From Paenibacillus sedimenti (GTDB lineage: Bacteria; Bacillota; Bacilli; Paenibacillales; NBRC-103111): DNA of 64,000 bases. The stretch covers positions 186,001 through 250,000 of the forward strand of contig NZ_JACVVD010000003.1 of NCBI RefSeq assembly GCF_014534655.1. Direction: 5' to 3'. The notes under the pieces are model-generated. The model was not told where the DNA came from and did not search any database. It saw only the letters and a list, made by a program, of their open reading frames with translations. The position numbers and the translations under genes were made by a program. Of this stretch, positions 54,818 through 64,000 are shown one piece after another (within the stretch, counting starts at the first letter, position 1; every line of letters starts with the position of its first letter).

Positions 54818-55879
54818 ATGATCAAGTGGCTATGGTTCTTTGCCATAGTATGTATTTTAGTGTCAGGCTGCGGAATTTCCCAAAAAAAGCCTGATCACGA
54901 TCGACGCTACACTCAAGATTCGGATGGGCACGAGCTAGAGCTGAAAAATGAACAGAAAGCGGCTTCTTCAAATTTAGAGAACGGCCCTCGCTCCGATAAT
55001 ACGCCTTCAACAACTTCGATTCTTGAGTCCAAACCGGCCTCTCCAGAACCTTCGGCCTCGCCTGCGGACCAGCCGGAACCGACTCCGACTTCCGCAACTC
55101 CAGTTCCGAGTCCTATCCGTAAAGGGAACGCAAGAAAAGCCATGCCTCAACCGGAAGCAGCCAAAAAACCGGCTGTGCCTGTCCAGCAAGTTCAAGGGCA
55201 AAAGCAAAGTTCCGGAAGAAAGCTGACCCTCTCTCAGTTAGTCGTGAAGTATCCGGATACGTTCAAGCTTCGGGGTTCATCACAGGAGAAAAAAGTAGCG
55301 CTCACATTTGACGATGGACCCGATACCCGATTTACGCCGAAAGTGCTGGATGCGCTTAAGGCCAATCAGGTGAAGGCGACTTTTTTCCTGCTTGGCGCCA
55401 AAGCAAGTGCGCATCCGGACATCGTCAAACGGATTGTCAGAGAAGGGCATGTCATCGGCAATCATACCTACAGCCATGCTAATCTGCCTGGGCTCACGGT
55501 CGACAAGTTCCAAAAACAAATCGAAAGCGCAGAAAACGTGCTGCAAAGCATGATCGGCTACGCTCCGAAGCTCATTCGCCCGCCTTACGGCGCAATTAAT
55601 GAGGAGCAGGTCAAGTGGGTGGCGGATCACCACTATTTAATCGTGAATTGGAATGTCGATTCGCTGGACTGGAAATCATTAAAGTCAGAGCAGGTACTGC
55701 AAAATATTATGCAGCAGGCAAAGCCCGGCTCTATCATCCTTCAGCATTCCGGCGGAGCAGACAGCCAGGATCTATCCGGGACGGTTCTGGCCATAAGCCC
55801 TCTTGTGAGCAAGCTGAAAGCGGCAGGCTACACTTTCGTTACCGTGCCGGAGCTGTTGCACGTAACCAAAAGCAAATAA
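54818..55879 (+). CDS. Polysaccharide deacetylase family lipoprotein
   Basis: 353 residues. Lipobox ILVSGCG (Cys about 18), a long Pro/Ser/Glu-rich linker (about 25-130) and a NodB domain (about 160-350). Metal and catalytic motifs: LTFDDGPD (Asp pair about 167-168), GNHTYSHANL (His-x3-His), RPPYGAINE and a final IILQHSGG. A peptidoglycan or chitin-type N-deacetylase on the cell surface is likely; the substrate is uncertain. It is divergent from the BNR gene. Confidence 0.92.
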   Translation: MIKWLWFFAIVCILVSGCGISQKKPDHDRRYTQDSDGHELELKNEQKAASSNLENGPRSDNTPSTTSILESKPASPEPSASPADQPEPTPTSATPVPSPIRKGNARKAMPQPEAAKKPAVPVQQVQGQKQSSGRKLTLSQLVVKYPDTFKLRGSSQEKKVALTFDDGPDTRFTPKVLDALKANQVKATFFLLGAKASAHPDIVKRIVREGHVIGNHTYSHANLPGLTVDKFQKQIESAENVLQSMIGYAPKLIRPPYGAINEEQVKWVADHHYLIVNWNVDSLDWKSLKSEQVLQNIMQQAKPGSIILQHSGGADSQDLSGTVLAISPLVSKLKAAGYTFVTVPELLHVTKSK

Positions 55880-55914
55880 GCCGGAAGCGCATCTGAAGGA
55901 TGCGCACCCGGCTT
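55877..55914. terminator. Bidirectional terminator between the deacetylase and ABC-F genes
   Basis: AAGCCGG and GCGCATC pair with GATGCGC and CCGGCTT. It lies between two convergent genes and ends at the ABC-F stop; T-rich sequence is short on both sides. Confidence 0.75.
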
Positions 55915-55918
55915 ATTC

Positions 55919-57766
<1,848 letters not shown>

Positions 57767-57787
57767 AGGCTCGTATCCTCCTTGAGT

Positions 57788-57940
57788 TCAAATGCAAAAA
57801 ACCGTCAGGCCAGCGCCTACGGTCAGGAAGAACGAAATATAGGAAATAACATATGCAAAAACTGCGGCTCCTGAAGGAGTCGGTCCCTTTAGACATACGT
57901 ATCCCACTCGCTCTACCTGCAAAACGTAGAGTCTGCTCAT
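57788..57940 (-). CDS. Candidate leader ORF (uORF) upstream of the ABC-F gene
   Basis: On the minus strand an ATG at 57940 opens a 50-codon frame that ends TGA 21 bases before the ABC-F start. It would read MSRLYVLQVERVGYV first and end in a hydrophobic stretch (AYVISYISFFLTVGAGLTVF). The last third coincides with the attenuator hairpin (57796-57822). No strong ribosome binding site lies before it; another ATG at 57896 in a different frame is possible. ABC-F resistance genes are often controlled by translation of such leaders. Confidence 0.4.
   Translation of the reverse strand: MSRLYVLQVERVGYVCLKGPTPSGAAVFAYVISYISFFLTVGAGLTVFCI
57796..57822 (-). terminator. Attenuator terminator in the ABC-F leader
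   Basis: On the minus strand CCGTAGGC, loop, GGCCTGACGG, then TTTTTTG. It lies 30 bases before the ABC-F start and upstream of its AAGGAGG. Further hairpins (TCTAC/GTAGA at about 57911-57930 and CTCCTTCAGGAG near 57871) could form alternatives. The whole 390-base stretch between the ABC-F gene and the divergent COG0523 gene holds this leader, the Zur-type promoter and nothing else I can name. Confidence 0.75.
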
Positions 57941-58079
57941 CACGATAAATTCGTTTAGCAGAAATGAGTTAGGCTACATACTCCATCGGTCTAAAGTACC
58001 TCCGAGTTCTTCAAGATGGCTTCATTGTAGCATATGTGCGGCAGCTTTCAAGGGAAAGAATCGTTATAATCATCAAATC

Positions 58080-58108
58080 TTGCAGAACCCCACCGTTTAC
58101 GATACAAT
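58080..58108 (+). promoter_or_regulatory. Sigma-A promoter of the first COG0523 gene
   Basis: TTGCAG (58080-58085), a 17-base spacer, TACAAT (58103-58108). The Zur-box-like site follows at the expected transcription start. Confidence 0.7.
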
Positions 58109-58113
58109 TTTAT

Positions 58114-58128
58114 CCGTAATAATTACTA
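58114..58128 (+). promoter_or_regulatory. Zur-box-like operator
   Basis: CCGTAATAATTACTA against the B. subtilis Zur core TCGTAATNATTACGA: 12 of 14 defined bases match, with a perfect GTAAT-A-ATTAC palindrome. It lies just after the -10, at the start point, as expected for repression. Confidence 0.75.
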
Positions 58129-58156
58129 ACTTTTTTGGATGGAAAGGAGATTTTCC

Positions 58157-59167
58157 GTGTCCAAAGTTCCCGTTATCGTACTGAGTGGTTTTCTAGGCAG
58201 CGGCAAAACAACGCTTCTCCTCCGCATGCTGCAGGAAGCCGCTTCTTTTGGGCTCAGTCCCGCCGTGCTAATGAATGAACTCGGGAAGCAGGATGTCGAT
58301 GGCCATCTGCTGCAAGCTTCCTCTCCTGGAATCAACGTTGAAAAGCTATTAGACGGCTGCATGTGCTGCAGCAAAAAGAGTGAAATCAGCGACTCAGTCA
58401 AACATTTGCTCGGCCGTAAGCCCGACGTCATCCTTATCGAGCTGACCGGAGTAGCCAATCCGGAGGAAATTGTCGATGCCCTGACTGAACCTGCGCTGCT
58501 CCCCTACGTAAAGCTGAAAACTGTGATTACTGTCCTTGATGCCGAACACGTGCTCGAGTACAACAGCATCTTCGCTTCCGATCGCGAGCTGGTACATACC
58601 CTTCGCAGGCAGATGGAAGTTGCCGACCTGCTGCTTTTGAACAAAATAGATCTCGTGAACGATAAACAACGTCAAACGATCGAGAAAACCGTTCGCAAAT
58701 GGAATGAACGCTCCTTATTGCTGCCAACCGCTTATAGCCGATTCGATTTAAATCTCATTTTCGGCCCTTTGCAAGCACAAGAGCTATCTCCAGCGTCTTC
58801 ACCGACGTTTAACCGGAAACTTCAAGTTGTCAAAAGTGTGCGGTCAAAGAGCCAATCATCCGGACATACCATGTCCTATTCCCGCATTCAAACAGTCACG
58901 CTTTCCGCGGATTTTCCGCATTTCGTTACACAGCGTACTGTGGAACGTTTTTTAACGAAACGAGGGTCTATGCTGCTTCGCGCCAAAGGCTATTTCAAGC
59001 TCGGATCCGGCGGCGAATCCTATTTAATGCAGTTCTCCGGCAAACGCACCAATTGGCAGCATGCATCCTTTGAAGGGAAGCCATATCTTGTGCTTATCGG
59101 CATGGACTTGGATGCGGAGACTCTGGAGCAGGAGTGGCATCAGCATATGACGGAATCGTCCTTTTAA
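58157..59167 (+). CDS. COG0523 (CobW/YciC-like) GTPase, probable zinc metallochaperone
   Basis: 336 residues. G3E GTPase domain: Walker A GFLGSGKTTLLLRM (about 12-25), metal-binding CMCC in LLDGCMCCSKK (about 68-71), ELTGVANPE and NKIDLV. C-terminal CobW domain (about 240-335). There is no His-rich stretch, unlike the second copy at 62495. In Firmicutes this group is induced by zinc starvation and passes zinc to enzymes; the operator at 58114 supports that. The start is GTG at 58157 with AAAGGAG seven bases upstream. Confidence 0.88.
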   Translation: MSKVPVIVLSGFLGSGKTTLLLRMLQEAASFGLSPAVLMNELGKQDVDGHLLQASSPGINVEKLLDGCMCCSKKSEISDSVKHLLGRKPDVILIELTGVANPEEIVDALTEPALLPYVKLKTVITVLDAEHVLEYNSIFASDRELVHTLRRQMEVADLLLLNKIDLVNDKQRQTIEKTVRKWNERSLLLPTAYSRFDLNLIFGPLQAQELSPASSPTFNRKLQVVKSVRSKSQSSGHTMSYSRIQTVTLSADFPHFVTQRTVERFLTKRGSMLLRAKGYFKLGSGGESYLMQFSGKRTNWQHASFEGKPYLVLIGMDLDAETLEQEWHQHMTESSF

Positions 59168-59188
59168 CCTGCTATATACCAAATAAAG

Positions 59189-59220
59189 CAGCCTGCCCGT
59201 AACCCGGGGCAGGCTGTTTC
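59189..59220. terminator. Bidirectional terminator between the COG0523 and HD-GYP genes
   Basis: AGCCTGCC and GGCAGGCT with an inner CCGG-type loop, between convergent genes; GTTTCATTT follows on the plus strand. Confidence 0.8.
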
Positions 59221-59222
59221 AT

Positions 59223-60230
59223 TTATGCAATAACGGATTGGATATGAATTTCTCGATCCTTGCTCAGATCGATAAATTCATCGCCTACTTTTACCAGCGG
59301 ATTTCCCGCATCATGGGGATTAATATAAACCACTTCGCCTTGGCGGCCGTCGGAGAGAACAACCTGGTTGCCGACTAAATGCCGGGTAATATTGTTCAAG
59401 AAAACGGAGACAATTTCAGGATCGAATTCACCGAACTTTCCATTTTGCATTTCGCCTAAAACTTCATGGAAGGGCTTCGGTTCATGATATGGCCTTTTGG
59501 AAGTCATCGCATGAAAAACATCGGCAACCGCCACAATTTTGCTGTACATGTCGATGTCGCCATTTTTCAAACCGTTCGGATATCCCGTACCGTCCTCTCT
59601 CTCGTGATGCTGTAAAGCTACAGCAGCCACTCTCGGTCCTACGCCTACCGTATCTTTGAGCATTTCATAGCCATAAAGGCTGTGACGCTTTATGATTTCG
59701 TATTCTTCTCTCGACAGCTTGCCCGGCTTATTCAAAATCTCTGACGGAATTCTCAATTTCCCAACATCGTGCAGTGTTGCGGCAAGACTTAGCGTCGTCA
59801 ATTCTTTGGCACTCAGATTCATCCATTTGCCTATTAATGTGGCTAGCACGCCTACGCCGATATTATGCTGGTGCGTGTAATCGTCCTTCGCTCTCACAGC
59901 TTCAAAGAGCTGAAAGACATTCGGATTTTCTGTCATTTGTTGTACTGCGGGGATCACTTCTTCACGAATTTCGAGCAGGGGAATTTTTTTGGTTAGTTGA
60001 ATCGAGTGAAATAACGCCTTCGTATTCTGTACGACTTGCTGCATTTGAGTTTCGCTTGAAACTTTGGCCGGCTCCGCCGCCACATCGAAAATAATGGTAA
60101 ACAGATCGATACGATGCATCTGCAACAACTCAAGTTCTTCGCTGCCTATGACGGACTGGGCAGGAAGAAGGACGAGCCCGTATGAATTAACAACGTCCTG
60201 CTTAACTCTTCTCCCTAAAAATCTCTTCAT
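59223..60230 (-). CDS. HD-GYP domain protein, probable cyclic-di-GMP phosphodiesterase
   Basis: 335 residues. An uncharacterised N-terminal part (about 1-125) is followed by an HD-GYP domain: HQHNIGVGVLATLIG, HDVGKLRIPSEILNKPG (HD at about 154-155) and HHEREDGTGYPNGL (the GYP motif). A final part with VVYINPHDAGNPLVKVGDEFIDL is a small C-terminal module (about 270-335). No receiver domain. It probably hydrolyses c-di-GMP and could affect motility. It is divergent from the permease gene, with an inverted repeat in the promoter gap. Confidence 0.88.
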   Translation of the reverse strand: MKRFLGRRVKQDVVNSYGLVLLPAQSVIGSEELELLQMHRIDLFTIIFDVAAEPAKVSSETQMQQVVQNTKALFHSIQLTKKIPLLEIREEVIPAVQQMTENPNVFQLFEAVRAKDDYTHQHNIGVGVLATLIGKWMNLSAKELTTLSLAATLHDVGKLRIPSEILNKPGKLSREEYEIIKRHSLYGYEMLKDTVGVGPRVAAVALQHHEREDGTGYPNGLKNGDIDMYSKIVAVADVFHAMTSKRPYHEPKPFHEVLGEMQNGKFGEFDPEIVSVFLNNITRHLVGNQVVLSDGRQGEVVYINPHDAGNPLVKVGDEFIDLSKDREIHIQSVIA

Positions 60231-60268
60231 ATGGCGCTAATCTCCTAAGCACATGTGATCATCCCAAA

Positions 60269-60288
60269 TTGTAAACTATACTTTACAA
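60269..60288. promoter_or_regulatory. Inverted repeat upstream of the HD-GYP gene
   Basis: TTGTAAA-CTATAC-TTTACAA, a perfect 7-base inverted repeat with a 6-base centre, 39 bases before the HD-GYP start. On the minus strand it spans TATAGT, a -10-like hexamer, so a repressor bound here would cover the promoter. The factor is unknown. Confidence 0.5.
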
Positions 60289-60406
60289 AAGATATATTCA
60301 ACTTTCATAAAATTTTAATAAAGTTTTGATTAAGCTTTTGAAACAAGCATCCGATCCTGTCAAAGCTTTGAAAAATTGTCCTATATCCCTTTTATGTTTC
60401 ATACGA

Positions 60407-60426
60407 TATAATAGTAATTATTATTA
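60407..60426 (+). promoter_or_regulatory. -10 element and Zur-box-like site of the permease operon
   Basis: TATAAT (60407-60412) followed by TAGTAATTATTATTA (60412-60426), which matches 12 of 14 defined bases of TCGTAATNATTACGA. No clear -35. Same arrangement as at 58103-58128. Confidence 0.6.
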
Positions 60427-60443
60427 TTAAGGAGCTTATCATC

Positions 60444-61445
60444 ATGCCATCGACTATTTTTCGAGTAAGCATGCATGCCATCACTGCAATCTGCTTCCTC
60501 CTTATTGTGTTAATTATTATGAATCGGGATATTCCCCAGCTTTCCCTTCTGACAGCAGATCATATTCAGTCTTTCAAAACGATGTTCATCAGCATTTTAT
60601 TGGAAGCAATCCCCTTTATTTTGTTAGGTGTGCTGCTTTCAGCCTTGCTTCAAAACTTTGTCTCTGAACAAACGATCCGCCGCTGGATTCCAACAAATCC
60701 GGTTCTTGGTATTTTATTCGCCTGCGTATTAGGCATTCTATTTCCCATGTGTGAATGCGGCATGATCCCTGTCGTCAGGCGGCTTATCATGAAAGGAATG
60801 CCCGTATATATCGCCGTCGTTTTCATCCTCACGGGCCCGATTATCAATCCGATTGTGTTCGCCGCCACATTTATGGCTTTTCGTAATCATCCTTATATGG
60901 CCTATTCTCGAATGGGACTAGCATTTATGGTCGCTGCCGTCATTGGCGTGCTGCTTTACCGGTTTGTTAAAAGCAATCCTTTGCGAATTAGCAGAACCCA
61001 CTTTTCCAGCCAAGAATCAGTGGAAGGACATCAGCATCAAGGCAGCAGATTCACTTCATTTTTTGTGCATGCGTCGGATGAGTTTTTTGAAATGGGTAAA
61101 TATCTGGTCTTCGGTTCACTGCTCACTGCTCTTATACAAACCTTTATGCAGCGGGAAAGCCTGGTTGCTATCGGACAAGGACCTGTAAGTTCCCATTTGT
61201 TTATGATGGGCTTTGCGTATGTATTGTCGTTATGTTCCACATCAGACGCGTTCGTGGCTTCGTCTTTTCAGACGACGTTCACGTCCGGCTCGCTGCTTAC
61301 ATTCCTTGTACTCGGTCCGATGTTAGATTTCAAAAGCACATTGATGCTGCTATCCGTTTTTAAAACAAAATTTGTGTTCGTTCTGTCGGTGCTGGTCGCG
61401 ATGACCGTACTGTCTATATCGATGTTGTGGGAGGTTCTCTCATGA
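60444..61445 (+). CDS. Permease of the YraQ/DUF318 (COG0701) family
   Basis: 333 residues with about eight transmembrane segments; MCECGMIPVVRRLI (about 102-115) is the conserved cysteine-containing motif and LCSTSDAFVASSF the second. Members are predicted transporters; the pair with the next gene corresponds to ycgR-ycgQ of B. subtilis. A role in metal handling is inferred from the Zur-like site and COG0523 neighbours. AAGGAG precedes the ATG. It overlaps the next gene by four bases. Confidence 0.85.
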   Translation: MPSTIFRVSMHAITAICFLLIVLIIMNRDIPQLSLLTADHIQSFKTMFISILLEAIPFILLGVLLSALLQNFVSEQTIRRWIPTNPVLGILFACVLGILFPMCECGMIPVVRRLIMKGMPVYIAVVFILTGPIINPIVFAATFMAFRNHPYMAYSRMGLAFMVAAVIGVLLYRFVKSNPLRISRTHFSSQESVEGHQHQGSRFTSFFVHASDEFFEMGKYLVFGSLLTALIQTFMQRESLVAIGQGPVSSHLFMMGFAYVLSLCSTSDAFVASSFQTTFTSGSLLTFLVLGPMLDFKSTLMLLSVFKTKFVFVLSVLVAMTVLSISMLWEVLS

Positions 61446-62428
61446 ATGATAACCGGTCGGTTAGCTTTCACTATTTGCTGCGCACCATAATTTTACTTGG
61501 CTTCTCGAGTTATATCGTCTATTTAGCCAAGTCTGATTCGCTCCAATATTACATAGCGCCACGCATGATGATTTATGTCAAATGCGCTGCAGTTGCCCTG
61601 TATATCATCGCCTGTTTTCAAGGCTATTCCGCTCTACGCGCTTATTGGGGCAAACAAATCGCTTGCGATTGCGAACAACCGGTTTCCCGCTCAGCATTCC
61701 GCAATTTTGTTTCTTACGGGCTTCTTGTTCTGCCTTTGCTAGTCGGCTTCCTGCTGCCCGACACTGCGCTTGGCAGTGCGATGGCTGCTGCAAAAGGGAT
61801 GAATCTCTCAGCCGCGAAATCGGCGGTCTCCAAACAAAGCGCTGAAATCGTGACGAACAATGGCGTACCTGCAGCTACACCAAGCCCGACGGTGAGCCCC
61901 AGTCCAAAGGCTGAAACCGTATCCCCTGCTCCAGCTGCTTCAGGCAATGATAAAACCGATGCAGAGCTCCAGCAATTATTCCATGTCGACAGTGAATGGG
62001 ATGAGGACTTTGCCAAGATCGGTATGCTACTCTATAAAAAGGACACGATCGTCGTCAAACCCTCCATTTACATGGAGATCTTGTCGTCAATCGACTTATT
62101 TAAAGATAATTTTATCGGTAAAAAAATAGAGCTAACCGGATTCGTTTACCGGGAAGATAACATGAAAAGCAATCAGTTTGTCGTCGGCCGGTTCGCGGTA
62201 AGCTGCTGTTCCGCAGACGCCACTCCTTATGGGGTTATGATCGACTTTCCGACAGCCCAGAACTACACCAAAGACACGTGGGTGAAAGTGACAGGAACCA
62301 TCCAAACCGGGACCTACAACGGTAACGATATTTTCACGATTAAAGCAACCCAGATCGAGAAGATTACGGCTCCGGATTCACCCTACATTTACCCTAACTT
62401 TGAACCGCTCAAGGAATTGGATTCATAA
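61442..62428 (+). CDS. TIGR03943 family permease subunit
   Basis: 328 residues. Two N-terminal transmembrane helices (about 9-27 and 40-58), a third at about 92-108, a Ser/Pro/Thr-rich linker (about 145-175) and a conserved C-terminal OB-like domain (about 205-325) with FIGKKIELTGFVYR and FAVSCCSADATPYGV (Cys-Cys). It is always paired with a COG0701 permease. The start at 61442 follows GGGAGG and overlaps the permease stop (ATGA). Confidence 0.86.
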   Translation: MNDNRSVSFHYLLRTIILLGFSSYIVYLAKSDSLQYYIAPRMMIYVKCAAVALYIIACFQGYSALRAYWGKQIACDCEQPVSRSAFRNFVSYGLLVLPLLVGFLLPDTALGSAMAAAKGMNLSAAKSAVSKQSAEIVTNNGVPAATPSPTVSPSPKAETVSPAPAASGNDKTDAELQQLFHVDSEWDEDFAKIGMLLYKKDTIVVKPSIYMEILSSIDLFKDNFIGKKIELTGFVYREDNMKSNQFVVGRFAVSCCSADATPYGVMIDFPTAQNYTKDTWVKVTGTIQTGTYNGNDIFTIKATQIEKITAPDSPYIYPNFEPLKELDS

Positions 62429-62429
62429 T

Positions 62430-62477
62430 AAAAAACCGTCGAAGAACCTTTGCATTAAGGTCTTTGACGGTTTTTTT
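62430..62477. terminator. Terminator after the TIGR03943 gene
   Basis: ACCGTC and AACCTT pair with AAGGT and GACGGT, followed by seven T on the plus strand and an A-run on the other side, so it may act for both convergent genes. Confidence 0.9.
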
Positions 62478-62494
62478 GTACATTTGAACCTCAT

Positions 62495-63508
62495 CTATTC
62501 GTTTGCAGATTCCAGTCTAAGCAGTGCGCTTCTTACCGCTTCTTTGGAAAAATTTTCGCCGATGAATACGGCGACGTCAGGCACCTCGCCTTGCGGCGTA
62601 ATTTTGACGAAATCCATCTCGCGATAGGCGAATTGGAACAAGAAGCGGCTTGCCGTATCCGAGAAGCTGAGAATCCCCTTTGCGCGGTACACCTCTTTAG
62701 GCAGCTTGCTGACAAATTCTTCGAACGCATTGCTGTCAACTGCACGTTCAAAAAAGTGCGTATAAGCCATCACGTGACTGTGGGTATGATGGTGATGTCT
62801 GGCATGCGTATGCTCATGATCATGGTGATGTTTATGGCTTTCGTGCTCATGGGTAATCTTAACCTCAGCGCGGGCGTGCTGGCCAGCATCGCCTTCCGTA
62901 AGCGCTTCGATCAACTGCATATCGATTTGACTGAATACCGTGAAATGGACGGATGCATACGGATTCCATTCACGAACCAGAGCGTCTACCTCCTGCAGCG
63001 CTGATTGCGGCAGCAGGTCCGTTTTATTCAATAGCAACAGATTCGCACAGCGGATTTGCTCTTCCATGAGCCGGTACGTCTTGCCACGGCTCGTCCGGCT
63101 CAGCTCCAATAGCTGAGGAGCATCGACAACCGTGATGACAGCCTTGAGCTCGACGGGAAAAACGAGCGACGCGTCCGTCACTTCATCGATGATTTCAATC
63201 GGGTTCGCAATCCCCGTCGATTCTATAAAAATAAGATCCGGCTGCTCATTCGTCACAAGCTCCTTCAGCGCTGCAGCCAAGTCGCCTCTGCTGGAGCAGC
63301 AGATGCAGCCTCCCAACAGCTCTGACATCGGCACTTCTTCGGCAACTAACTGTCCGTCCAAATTGACTTCGCCAATCTCATTCATAATTACTGCCGGTTT
63401 TCGTCCCGCTTCCGTGAAATGATCAATCGCTTTGGTTAATAAAGTCGTTTTCCCGCTCCCCAGAAAGCCGGACAAAACGAAAACGGTAATTCGTTTATGC
63501 GCAATCAC
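62495..63508 (-). CDS. COG0523 GTPase with a His-rich metal-binding stretch
   Basis: 337 residues. G3E GTPase: GFLGSGKTTLL (about 12-22), GGCICC metal motif (about 68-73), ESTGIANPIE and NKTDLLP. A His-rich segment (about 218-250, HEHESHKHHHDHEHTHARHH) follows, then the CobW C-terminal domain. Likely zinc chaperone. The start is probably GTG at 63508 with GGAGGTGG upstream. It follows an unknown gene by 21 bases in the same direction and converges with the permease pair. Confidence 0.9.
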   Translation of the reverse strand: MIAHKRITVFVLSGFLGSGKTTLLTKAIDHFTEAGRKPAVIMNEIGEVNLDGQLVAEEVPMSELLGGCICCSSRGDLAAALKELVTNEQPDLIFIESTGIANPIEIIDEVTDASLVFPVELKAVITVVDAPQLLELSRTSRGKTYRLMEEQIRCANLLLLNKTDLLPQSALQEVDALVREWNPYASVHFTVFSQIDMQLIEALTEGDAGQHARAEVKITHEHESHKHHHDHEHTHARHHHHTHSHVMAYTHFFERAVDSNAFEEFVSKLPKEVYRAKGILSFSDTASRFLFQFAYREMDFVKITPQGEVPDVAVFIGENFSKEAVRSALLRLESANE

Positions 63509-63529
63509 AACCACCCACCTCCGGTTTCG

Positions 63530-64000
63530 TTATTCTGATTGAATCGTGAATTTGGCTTGCAAAATGGGCCATTTCCCCACATGCCCTGCGAGAAAAGGGA
63601 ACAGTTTCGCCCACAGCATGCTCTTGTCCGGATCCGCAGGTTTCAGCGGCAACTCCAAGCGCTTATACAAGATACTTGCTGCTTCTTCCACTAACGCTAA
63701 GGCGAGGTCTGCAGGATCCTCTCCGTTGACGGCTTCAAATTTCGGCAAATATTGTTCGTTGATCGGCGCGGATAATTGATGGCTGACCAAATTTTCAGAT
63801 GCCATAACCTCGTTCATTCCTGAAAGAACAATACTAGCAGTTTCTTTATCAAAAGCATGAGGAATACAGTAGATTTCCAGCGCTAAAGCAGCGATGTATA
63901 TCTCGCGAAGGAGCTCGTCCTCTTTGGCTTGCGATAGTGCAGGCTCCGTTAAAAAGGCGGTGAAGACCGGCCGGATCGTTTCCCAGCCGTTCTCTATGCT
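63530..64000 (-). CDS. Unknown protein, N-terminal part beyond the window
   Basis: The minus-strand frame is open from the right edge to a stop at 63530 (157 residues visible). It is mostly helical, with charged and hydrophobic residues alternating (LLREIYIAALALEIYC; PADLALALVEEAAS; MLWAKLFPFLAGHVGKWP). No signal peptide, Cys/His cluster or known motif is visible. It is probably cotranscribed with the COG0523 gene (21-base gap), so it may belong to the metal-starvation group. Whether internal Met codons near 63817 serve as start cannot be decided; the open frame upstream argues against it. Confidence 0.55.
   Translation of the reverse strand, partial: SIENGWETIRPVFTAFLTEPALSQAKEDELLREIYIAALALEIYCIPHAFDKETASIVLSGMNEVMASENLVSHQLSAPINEQYLPKFEAVNGEDPADLALALVEEAASILYKRLELPLKPADPDKSMLWAKLFPFLAGHVGKWPILQAKFTIQSE

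Overview
The window is chromosomal DNA of a low-to-moderate GC Gram-positive, most likely Paenibacillus or a close relative. The evidence is gene order: from right to left it follows the Bacillus subtilis core block rsmD-coaD-ylbL-ylbN-rpmF-fapR-plsX-fabD-fabG-acpP-rnc-smc-ftsY-ylxM-ffh-rpsP-khpA-rimM-trmD-rplS-lepB-rbgA-rnhB-ylqG-ylqH-yraN-sucCD-dprA-topA-trmFO-hslVU-codY-flgB and on into the fla/che operon. Strong AAGGAGG-type ribosome binding sites, ATGA stop/start overlaps, TTG and GTG starts, FapR and Zur operators and the sporulation protein YlbJ fit a Firmicute. No tRNA, rRNA, CRISPR, insertion sequence or prophage gene was seen.

Layout. 1-12936 (minus strand): flagellar basal body, hook and export genes from flgB to fliY, which runs off the left edge. 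13181-21013 (minus): codY, hslU, hslV, trmFO, topA, dprA. 21129-23340: sucD and sucC. 23624-25642: a small zinc-ribbon protein and a divergent YifB/ComM ATPase. 25702-30768: yraN, FlhB-like and FliK-like proteins, rnhB, rbgA, lepB. 30866-36278: rplS, trmD, rimM, khpA, rpsP, ffh, ylxM, ftsY (translation and SRP targeting). 36315-40754: smc and rnc. 40815-46832: a compact fatty-acid operon, fapR-plsX-fabH-fabD-fabG-acpP-fabF, with a FapR operator in front. 46957-51492: rpmF, yceD/ylbN, ylbL, ylbJ (plus strand), coaD, rsmD.

From about 51.5 kb to the right edge the content is accessory and mixed-strand: a candidate structured RNA, a secreted NlpC/P60 hydrolase, a YtpI-like membrane protein, a GNAT acetyltransferase, a BNR-repeat lipoprotein, a polysaccharide deacetylase lipoprotein, an ABC-F ATPase with a probable attenuator and upstream ORF, an HD-GYP phosphodiesterase, and a group that looks like a zinc-starvation system: two COG0523 GTPases, a permease and its TIGR03943 partner, with two Zur-box-like sites.

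Most unusual are small dispersed palindromic repeats in intergenic gaps: one family whose end abuts the ribosome binding site of hslU, ffh and coaD, a second long hairpin present upstream of both hslV and the ytpI-like gene, and a third tandem pair between sucC and sucD. Compared with B. subtilis order, codV (xerC), ylqD, ylbK and ylbM are absent from their usual places, and fabH and fabF have joined the fap operon.
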